Below are positions 15,324-20,152 of a stretch of 20,152 nucleotides of DNA, piece by piece. A program made the translations under genes and the position numbers. Within the stretch, counting starts at the first letter, position 1, and the number at the start of each line of letters is the position of its first letter. The notes under the pieces were generated by a model that saw only the letters and a program-made list of their open reading frames with translations, made no database searches and was not told the DNA's origin. The stretch is from Acidimicrobiia bacterium (lineage in GTDB: Bacteria > Actinomycetota > Acidimicrobiia > Acidimicrobiales > CATQHL01): assembly GCA_021296435.1 (NCBI GenBank), contig JAGWAK010000045.1:1369-21520 (forward strand). Direction: 5' to 3'.

Positions 15324-15396
15324 AGGGCAGTAGCTCAACTGGGAGAGCACCGGTCTCCAAAACCGGCGGTTGGGGGTTCGAGTCCCTCCTGCCCTG
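15324..15396 (+). tRNA. tRNA-Trp (CCA)
   Basis: The acceptor AGGGCAG/CTGCCCT is fully paired with discriminator G. Anticodon stem CCGGT/ACCGG encloses CTCCAAA (anticodon CCA). The T-arm is GGGGG-TTCGAGT-CCCTC with one G-T pair. The 3' CCA is not encoded. It ends only 4-10 bases before the secE start codon, so tRNA maturation would itself create the secE mRNA 5' end. Confidence 0.97.
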
Positions 15397-15406
15397 TGCC
15401 ATGGAA

Positions 15407-15694
15407 ATGAACAGACAGTTTCGCCGCATGGCCCGCAAGCAGGGGGCCATCGACGAAGAGGGCGCGCCGGTCGCCGAGCGCCGCCGGCAGCCCACACCGC
15501 GCCGCGAGCGAGCCTCGCCGGCGCAATTCATGCGCGAGGTTCGAGCCGAGCTGCGTAAGGTCTCCTGGCCGACTCGTTCCGAGGTCGTCAACTACTCCAT
15601 CGTCACCCTCGTGGTCGTGGTCATTCTCACGGCTGTGATCGGTGCCCTGGACTACGGCTTCGGCGAGGCAATCCTGAAACTCTTCGAGCGATGA
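15407..15694 (+). CDS. secE: Preprotein translocase subunit SecE
   Basis: The protein is about 95 residues, the small essential clamp subunit of the SecYEG channel. After a basic, hydrophilic N-terminus it carries the conserved amphipathic segment EVRAELRKVSWPTRSEVV, then a single membrane helix (IVTLVVVVILTAVIGALDYG). I prefer ATG 15407 (MNRQFRRMARKQG), which resembles SecE starts I recall from related actinobacteria; ATG 15401 is in frame two codons earlier. Neither has a ribosome-binding site, because tRNA-Trp ends at 15396. The gene overlaps nusG by four bases (ATGA). The membrane location and length are normal for single-helix SecE proteins. Confidence 0.94.
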   Translation: MNRQFRRMARKQGAIDEEGAPVAERRRQPTPRRERASPAQFMREVRAELRKVSWPTRSEVVNYSIVTLVVVVILTAVIGALDYGFGEAILKLFER

Positions 15695-16512
15695 GCAATT
15701 TTGTGAGCGAGCAGTCCCCCCCACTCGAGGCCGATCTGCCGGGTGGTGCACCGCCCCAGGTTGCCGAACCGCCGGCCGAGGCGGTGCTTCCGTCCGGCCC
15801 CCTGGCGCCCGGCACCGAGGCGCCCGGTACCGAGCAGCACTACGACGTTCTGAGCGAGGACGAGCTCCATGCCGCCGCGGAGGCTGCCGCCGAGGCCGAG
15901 GCCGCCGAGGAAGTCGTCGCAGCGCTCGACGAGGAAGTCACCGCAGCGCCCGACGAGGATCGCCCATCACAACGCCCCGGCCGGTGGTACGTCGTTCACA
16001 CCCAGTCGGGATACGAGAAGAAGGCCAAGCAGGATCTCGAGGCGCGCGTTCGCAGCCTCGACGCCGAGGACCTCATCTACGAGGCCCAGATCCCCACCGA
16101 GGACGTCGTGGAGTTCAAGGGCGGGAAGAAGGTGGTCGTCCCGAAGAAGGTCTTCCCCGGCTACCTGCTGGTGCGCTGCCGGCTCACCGACAAGGCCTTC
16201 CAGGTCATCAAGGAGACCCCGTCGATCACCGGTTTCGTGGGACACGGACCGAAGCCCACCCCCCTGGGGAGGCGCGACGTGGAGACGTTCCTGGAGTCCA
16301 AGACAACCGGTGATGAGGCCGCCAAGCGTGGCCGCCCCCGCCTGCAGTTCGAGGCGGGCGAGACGGTGCGGGTGCGCGAGGGTCCCTTCGCGGAGCTGTC
16401 GGGGGAGATCATCGACATCAACGCCGAACAGTTGAAGGTCAAGGTGCTGGTCAACATCTTCGGCCGCGAGACCCCGGTCGAGCTGGAATTCTCCCAGGTC
16501 GCCAAGCTCTAG
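15691..16512 (+). CDS. nusG: Transcription termination/antitermination factor NusG
   Basis: This 273-residue protein binds the RNA polymerase clamp and affects pausing and Rho-dependent termination. Residues 1-95 are an extension rich in Ala, Glu and Pro, apparently disordered. The NGN domain runs from about 98 (RWYVVHTQSGYEKKAKQDL) through VFPGYLLVRC and SITGFVGHG to about 196. The KOW domain is at about 219-273 (GETVRVREGPFAELSGEI). Long acidic N-terminal tails are common in actinobacterial NusG, so this is not abnormal. ATG 15691 overlaps the secE stop, implying coupled translation. It is followed after 33 bases by rplK. Confidence 0.97.
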   Translation: MSNFVSEQSPPLEADLPGGAPPQVAEPPAEAVLPSGPLAPGTEAPGTEQHYDVLSEDELHAAAEAAAEAEAAEEVVAALDEEVTAAPDEDRPSQRPGRWYVVHTQSGYEKKAKQDLEARVRSLDAEDLIYEAQIPTEDVVEFKGGKKVVVPKKVFPGYLLVRCRLTDKAFQVIKETPSITGFVGHGPKPTPLGRRDVETFLESKTTGDEAAKRGRPRLQFEAGETVRVREGPFAELSGEIIDINAEQLKVKVLVNIFGRETPVELEFSQVAKL

Positions 16513-16545
16513 CCGCCGCCACAATCATCCACAGGAGAGCCGATC

Positions 16546-16974
16546 ATGGCCAAGAAGGTCCTCACAGTCGTCAAGGTCAACATCGAGGCGGGCAAGGCCA
16601 CCCCGGCACCGCCGGTGGGGACCGCGCTCGGCCCGCACGGCATCGCCATCATGGACTTCTGCCGGCAGTACAACGACCGCACCGCTGACCAGCCCGGCCA
16701 GGTCGTCCCCGTGGAACTCACGATCTTCGAGGACCGGTCCTTCAGCTTCATACTCAAGACCCCTCCGACCTCCTTTCTGGTCCGCGAGGCGGCAGGGGTG
16801 GAGAAGGGCGCCGGTGAGGTTGGGCGCGAGTTCGTCGGTTCGATCACGGACGAGCAGTTGACGTCGATCGCCGAGATCAAGCTGCCCGATCTGAACACCG
16901 ACGACATCGACATGGCCAAACGCCAGGTCGCCGGCACCGCCCGGAGCATGGGGGTCCGGGTGGTCCGCGGCTAG
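16546..16974 (+). CDS. rplK: 50S ribosomal protein L11
   Basis: This 142-residue protein, of standard length, binds the GTPase-associated region of 23S rRNA at the stalk base. The N-terminal domain has KATPAPPVGTALGPHGIAIMDFC, the usual proline-rich thiostrepton-contact region. The C-terminal RNA-binding domain has DLNTDDIDMAKRQVAGTARSMG. An AGGAG ribosome-binding site (16533-16537) lies eight bases before the ATG. It sits in the conserved nusG-rplK-rplA order. A hairpin begins ten bases after the stop. Confidence 0.98.
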   Translation: MAKKVLTVVKVNIEAGKATPAPPVGTALGPHGIAIMDFCRQYNDRTADQPGQVVPVELTIFEDRSFSFILKTPPTSFLVREAAGVEKGAGEVGREFVGSITDEQLTSIAEIKLPDLNTDDIDMAKRQVAGTARSMGVRVVRG

Positions 16975-16984
16975 TGCCGCCGAC

Positions 16985-17015
16985 CCCGAGCGCGGTGCAT
17001 CGCGCACCGCTCGGG
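16985..17015 (+). promoter_or_regulatory. Intercistronic hairpin between rplK and rplA
   Basis: CCCGAGC (16985-16991) pairs with GCTCGGG (17009-17015), and GGTGC (16994-16998) pairs with GCACC (17004-17008) around ATCGC. A two-base bulge (GC, 16992-16993) on the 5' side separates the stems. There is no T-run. Candidates are an mRNA processing site, a partial terminator, or an L1 autoregulatory site; characterised L1 targets also have a helix interrupted by an asymmetric loop, but the conserved bases were not verified. Confidence 0.5.
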
Positions 17016-17074
17016 ACAGATTCGCAGCAGCCCCCGGCGTCCCGCCCCGGAACGCCCAGGGCCGGAGGAGCAGA

Positions 17075-17761
17075 ATGAACAAGGGAAAGCGTTACAGCGA
17101 CGCGGCTCGCCGCTATGACCGGCAGCGCATGCACGAAGCCGTCGAAGGTCTCGACGTGGTGAAGGGCCTGCCGTCGGCCGACTTCGACGAGACCGTGGAT
17201 ATGGCCGTCCGCCTCGGGGTCGACCCTCGTCGGGCCGAGCAGATGTTGCGCGGGACCGTCTCGCTGCCGTCGGGTACCGGCAAGCAGGTGCGTGTGGCTG
17301 TCTTCGCCACCGGCGAGGCCGCCATCGCCGCCCGCGACGCCGGGGCCGACCACGTGGGGGACAACGACCTCGTCGAGGCGATCGGCGGGGGAATGATGGA
17401 CTTCGACGTGGCCATCGCCACGCCGGACATGATGCCGCTCGTCGGCCGCCTGGGGCGCACGCTGGGGCCCCGCGGCTTGATGCCCAATCCGAAGAGCGGC
17501 ACCGTGACCACCGATGTGACCAAGGCCGTCGCCGACTTCAAGGGCGGGCGTGTGGGTTACCGGACCGACCGCCAGGGCAACGTGCACGTCCCGATCGGGA
17601 AGGTGAGTTTCAGTACCGAGGCGCTGATGGAGAACCTGCGCTCGGTGATGGAGGAGTTGCAGCGGGTGCGGCCCGCGGCCGCCAAGGGTCGTTACGTCCA
17701 GAAGGTGACGATCAGTTCCACGATGGGACCGCCGGTCAAGATCGACCCCGCCAGCATCTGA
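17075..17761 (+). CDS. rplA: 50S ribosomal protein L1
   Basis: This 228-residue L1 protein forms the mobile E-site stalk and is a translational repressor of its own operon in E. coli. Typical segments are VDMAVRLGVDPRRAEQMLRG near the start, MMDFDVAIATPDMMPLVGRLGR, LGPRGLMPNPKSGTVT and GGRVGYRTDRQGNVHVPIG, and the ending SSTMGPPVKID. The length is normal. ATG 17075 is preceded by GGAGGAG (17064-17070). It is separated from rplK by 100 bases containing a hairpin, and from rplJ by 262 bases containing an L10-leader-like region. Confidence 0.98.
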   Translation: MNKGKRYSDAARRYDRQRMHEAVEGLDVVKGLPSADFDETVDMAVRLGVDPRRAEQMLRGTVSLPSGTGKQVRVAVFATGEAAIAARDAGADHVGDNDLVEAIGGGMMDFDVAIATPDMMPLVGRLGRTLGPRGLMPNPKSGTVTTDVTKAVADFKGGRVGYRTDRQGNVHVPIGKVSFSTEALMENLRSVMEELQRVRPAAAKGRYVQKVTISSTMGPPVKIDPASI

Positions 17762-17810
17762 GCCCACATCGGGACCATTGGCGAGCCGTGGAGGTGGCGT
17801 GAGGACCCGC

Positions 17811-17816
17811 TAGCCT
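17811..17816 (+). promoter_or_regulatory. Candidate -10 box for rplJ-rplL
   Basis: TAGCCT fits the TANNNT pattern and would start transcription near 17823, at the 5' edge of the structured leader. The -35 position (GTGGAG, 17788-17793) is poor, so support is limited. Confidence 0.35.
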
Positions 17817-18023
17817 GCGAAGCCCCACAACCGAATGCTCGCTGAAGATCTCCGGTGCTCTGAGGAGCTGAAAGGGTACGGCAGCACCCCTGCTGACGCC
17901 CGCCTGACGAGGTGACGCCCCCACTCCCCCGGCGCCGCGTGGTCTTCTGCGGCGCCGTTGCCGTTCCCGGCCAACCTCGACCGACTTGCGGCACCGCATT
18001 CTGAACCAACACCGGAGACCACC
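17817..18023 (+). promoter_or_regulatory. Probable L10 leader (autoregulatory RNA) before rplJ
   Basis: The 262 bases between rplA and rplJ contain no gene but several pairing segments. CAGCA/TGCTG flanks CCCC near 17882-17894. A perfect 8-pair stem is GGCGCCGC (17931-17938) with GCGGCGCC (17949-17956). An unpaired ACCGAA-like segment lies near 17828. Position and size fit the L10 leader family, where the L10-L12 complex binds the mRNA to repress rplJ-rplL. I could not fold it or match it to the family model, so the identity rests mainly on position. Confidence 0.5.
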
Positions 18024-18545
18024 GTGTCCGAGTCATCGAGTGAACACGCACGACCGCCCCGCCCCGACAAGGTGGCTGTCGTTGCCGAGATCCGCGAGCG
18101 GCTGACCGCCGCCCAGGGAGCGGTGCTGACCGAGTACCGCGGGCTCGACACGGCCGCGATGGCCCAGTTGCGCCACTCGCTCGCCCCGTTCGGCGGCAGC
18201 TACAAGGTCTACAAGAACACCCTGATCCGGCTGGCGGCTCGCGAACTGGGGATCGATTGCGAGCACCTGCTGGTGGGACCCACCGCCGTGGCGTTCGTGG
18301 AGTCGCTCGCCGACGGCCGGCCCGGGGACACCTCGGCCGTTGCGAAAGCCCTGTTCGACTTCCAGCGAAACGACAAGAGGCTGGTCATCAAGGGTGGCTT
18401 GCTGGGTACCGACTCCGTCGGCCCCGAGGCGGTGGAGCACCTGTCCAAGCTGCCCCCTGCCGAGCAACTCCAGGCGCAACTGGCCGGCGCGCTGGCCAGT
18501 CCCCTGCGGCAGATGGCGGGGCTGCTCAGGGCACCGCTCCTGTAA
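18024..18545 (+). CDS. rplJ: 50S ribosomal protein L10, ended early by an in-frame TAA
   Basis: L10 anchors L7/L12 dimers to the ribosome. From GTG 18024 (GGAG at 18014-18017) it reads 173 residues: the globular domain VAVVAEIRERLTAAQGAVL, TEYRGL, KVYKNTLIRLAARELG, VGPTAVAF and VIKGGLLG, then the C-terminal helix. That helix is an 11-residue repeat, LAGALASPLRQ (153-163) and MAGLLRAPLL plus TAA (164-174). The TAA occupies the position where the flanking repeats have Gln or Asn. Translation of the same frame after the stop continues with two further repeat units (18546-18626). A CAA-to-TAA change is the simplest explanation. The part lost would bind L7/L12. Upstream residues in the globular domain are normal. 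Confidence 0.93.
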   Translation: MSESSSEHARPPRPDKVAVVAEIRERLTAAQGAVLTEYRGLDTAAMAQLRHSLAPFGGSYKVYKNTLIRLAARELGIDCEHLLVGPTAVAFVESLADGRPGDTSAVAKALFDFQRNDKRLVIKGGLLGTDSVGPEAVEHLSKLPPAEQLQAQLAGALASPLRQMAGLLRAPLL

Positions 18546-18626
18546 TTCGCTGGACTGGCGGCGGCGCCGGCCGGCAACTTCGCCGGTCTGCTCCGGGCGC
18601 TGATCGACGAGCGCTCGGCGGGCTGA
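18546..18626 (+). other. In-frame L10 C-terminal tail beyond the rplJ stop
   Basis: The 26 codons following the TAA, in the rplJ frame and ending at TGA 18624-18626, encode FAGLAAAPAGN, FAGLLRALIDE and RSAG. The first two continue the 11-residue repeat of the L10 helix, and FAGLLRALIDER resembles ordinary L10 C-termini. There is no start codon or ribosome-binding site for separate expression. It is read here as the detached end of rplJ. Confidence 0.75.
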
Positions 18627-18709
18627 GAGCGCCCGCCGGCCCCTCACGCCCGCCGGAACGGCCGGCCGGCAAAGGCAAACGCACCGAGACAAGAACAAGG
18701 AGAACCATC

Positions 18710-19099
18710 ATGTCCAAGGTCGACGAAGTCCTCGACACCATCAGCGCCATGACCGTGCTGGAGCTGAGCGAGCTCCTCAAGGAGTTCGAGGAGCGCTTCG
18801 GGGTCACCGCAGCCGCCCCCGTTGCGGCGATGCCCATGGCGGCACCCGCCGCCGGTGCTGCCGAGGCACCCTCCGAGGAGGAGGAGCAGACCGCCTTCGA
18901 CGTCGTGCTCGCAGAGGTCGGCGACAAGAAAATCCAGGTCATCAAGGAGGTGCGCGCGCTCACCAACCTGGGGCTGAAGGAGGCCAAGGAATTGGTCGAC
19001 ACCGCTCCCCAGCCGGTGCTGCAGGGCGTGCCGCGCGAGGAGGCCGACGGGGCCGCCGAGGCCCTCGAGGGCGCCGGCGCCGTCATCCAGATCTCCTAG
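18710..19099 (+). CDS. rplL: 50S ribosomal protein L7/L12
   Basis: The 129-residue stalk protein recruits and activates translational GTPases. Residues 1-31 (LDTISAMTVLELSELLKEFEERFG) form the dimerisation domain that clasps the L10 helix. Residues 32-58 are an Ala/Pro-rich hinge. Residues 59-129 are the factor-binding domain with AFDVVL, KKIQVIKEVRALTNLGLKEAKELVD and the final AGAVIQIS. AAGGAG (18697-18702) lies seven bases before the ATG, the strongest ribosome-binding site in the cluster, fitting the need for several L12 copies per ribosome. The length is slightly above the E. coli protein. Confidence 0.98.
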   Translation: MSKVDEVLDTISAMTVLELSELLKEFEERFGVTAAAPVAAMPMAAPAAGAAEAPSEEEEQTAFDVVLAEVGDKKIQVIKEVRALTNLGLKEAKELVDTAPQPVLQGVPREEADGAAEALEGAGAVIQIS

Positions 19100-19148
19100 T
19101 CCCCTGACAGAACCAGTAAGAAAACCTGCGGCGGGAACCGCCAGCGGG

Positions 19149-19177
19149 TTGCCCGCGGGGGCACCGGGCACTACAGT
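19149..19177 (+). promoter_or_regulatory. Candidate promoter for rpoB
   Basis: TTGCCC (19149-19154) and TACAGT (19172-19177) are 17 bases apart in the 205-base rplL-rpoB gap. Transcription would begin near 19184, giving a leader of about 120 bases. Just upstream, GGCGG/CCGCC (19130-19142) and CGGG/CCCG (19145-19155) can form small hairpins that may mark the end of the rplL message. Confidence 0.5.
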
Positions 19178-19304
19178 AGACGCGCCGTGCAGCCGCTTTC
19201 CGCGTAATCATCCCCGTTTTCTGCCGTCCGGAAACTCGGGTTCCCAACCTCGTGGCACCGTCGCGCGTCCCCAAGTCGGTCATGTGCATCCCCAGGAGTG
19301 AGAC

Positions 19305-20152
19305 GTGGCATCTCCAGCTGTCGCTCGCCAGCGCTACTCGTTCGGAAATCTCGAGGAGGTTCTCGAGCTTCCCGATCTGATTGCGATCCAGCGTGATTCC
19401 TTCGACTGGTTCCTCAACAAGGGCCTTGCAGAGGTCTTCGCGGACATAAGTCCCATCAAGGACTACTCCGAGAACCTGCTTCTGGAGTTCGAATTCGATC
19501 CTGATGACGAATTCCTCCTCATGGAGCCCAAGTTCTCCGTGGAGGAGTGCAAGGAAAAGGACATGACCTACAGCGCACCCGTTTTCGTGCGGGCGCGCTT
19601 CCTGAACCGCCACACCGGTGAGATCAAGGAGCAGGTGGTCTTCATGGGGGACTTCCCCAAGATGACCCCCAAGGGCACCTTCATCATCAACGGCACCGAG
19701 CGGGTGGTGGTGTCGCAGCTCGTGCGGTCGCCGGGTGTCATCTTCCAGCCCGGCGAGCGGTACCGGCTGCGGAACATGTCCAAGCACCAACTCGTGACCG
19801 GCACGATCCATCCCTACCGCGGGGAGTGGATCGAGTTCGACGTCGAGCACCGGCCCGGGCGGGACGTCAGCGCCGGCGTGCGGGTGGCGCGCAAGCGTCG
19901 CCTCAGCCTGTTCACGTTCCTGACGGCGCTGGGGTTCGGCGACGAGGACACTTACCCCGGCTTCTTCGACCGCTTCGTGGCCTACTTCGACTTCCTGGCC
20001 CCGCAGTGGGAGAACGAGAAGAACAACGAGTTGTCCCGCGACGACGCCCTTATCGAGATCTACAAGCGGGTGCGGCCCGGCGACCAGCCCAGCGCCGAGG
20101 CGGCCCGCGCCTATTTCGCCGGCGCCTACTTCGACCCGCGCCGTTACGACCT
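19305..20152 (+). CDS. rpoB: RNA polymerase beta subunit (N-terminal part, cut by window end)
   Basis: The frame is open from GTG 19305 to the last base, giving 282 codons with no stop. It begins MASPAVARQRYSFGNLEEV and continues with LPDLIAIQRDSFDWFL, PIKDYSENLLLEF, the conserved ECKEKDMTYSAPVFVRARF, then KEQVVFMGDFPKMTPKGTF, IINGTERVVVSQLVRSPGV and GTIHPYRGEWIEFDVE. These are the beta-subunit protrusion and the beginning of lobe regions. AGGAG (19294-19298) lies six bases before the GTG. The rifampicin-binding region is beyond the window. It has its own candidate promoter downstream of rplL. Confidence 0.98.
   Translation, partial: MASPAVARQRYSFGNLEEVLELPDLIAIQRDSFDWFLNKGLAEVFADISPIKDYSENLLLEFEFDPDDEFLLMEPKFSVEECKEKDMTYSAPVFVRARFLNRHTGEIKEQVVFMGDFPKMTPKGTFIINGTERVVVSQLVRSPGVIFQPGERYRLRNMSKHQLVTGTIHPYRGEWIEFDVEHRPGRDVSAGVRVARKRRLSLFTFLTALGFGDEDTYPGFFDRFVAYFDFLAPQWENEKNNELSRDDALIEIYKRVRPGDQPSAEAARAYFAGAYFDPRRYD

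Noticed and set aside
18546..18626. Independent small gene after rplJ.
   Set aside because: No start codon or ribosome-binding site; sequence and frame continue the L10 helix repeat.

Overview
The window is a compact, high-GC bacterial chromosome segment. The strong G/C preference at third codon positions, frequent GTG starts, TANNNT-type -10 boxes and the style of the ribosomal and RpoB proteins fit an actinobacterium; I infer the class Acidimicrobiia, but that is from overall sequence character and not from a search. There is no mobile element, CRISPR array or phage gene, and no stretch over 300 bases lacks a gene.

Left part (1-8016): the 3' end of a MidA-like methyltransferase gene converges on an N-acyl-D-amino-acid-deacylase-type amidohydrolase gene. 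The amidohydrolase is divergent from acetyl-CoA synthetase (acsA). Then come a small HAD-fold phosphatase, an HtpX-type membrane metalloprotease, an SDR dehydrogenase (minus strand) and an unrecognised, largely alpha-helical protein.

Middle (8097-14948): a glycine cleavage operon in the order gcvT-gcvH-gcvPA-gcvPB, with 4-base overlaps at gcvT/gcvH and gcvPA/gcvPB. The P-protein is the two-subunit type. gcvPA is broken by a frameshift that also removes about five conserved residues. gcvPB lacks 7-8 residues in frame. A minus-strand tRNA-Tyr with an irregular acceptor stem follows, then adenine deaminase and a GNAT acetyltransferase on opposite strands.

Right part (15026-20152): the classical transcription/translation cluster tRNA-Thr, tRNA-Met, tRNA-Trp, secE, nusG, rplK, rplA, (L10-leader-like region), rplJ, rplL, rpoB (cut by the window end). 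rplJ carries an in-frame TAA after 173 codons. The 26 codons after it, in the same frame, continue an 11-residue repeat of the L10 C-terminal helix, the part that holds the L7/L12 stalk proteins.

The most notable theme is four apparent lesions in normally essential or strongly conserved genes (gcvPA, gcvPB, tRNA-Tyr, rplJ) within about 9 kb. Either the assembly has errors here or this lineage has unusual biology; the sequence alone cannot decide. A second theme is a recurring TANNNT-N6-start-codon arrangement, which suggests leaderless transcripts. I found no convincing new defence or mobile system.
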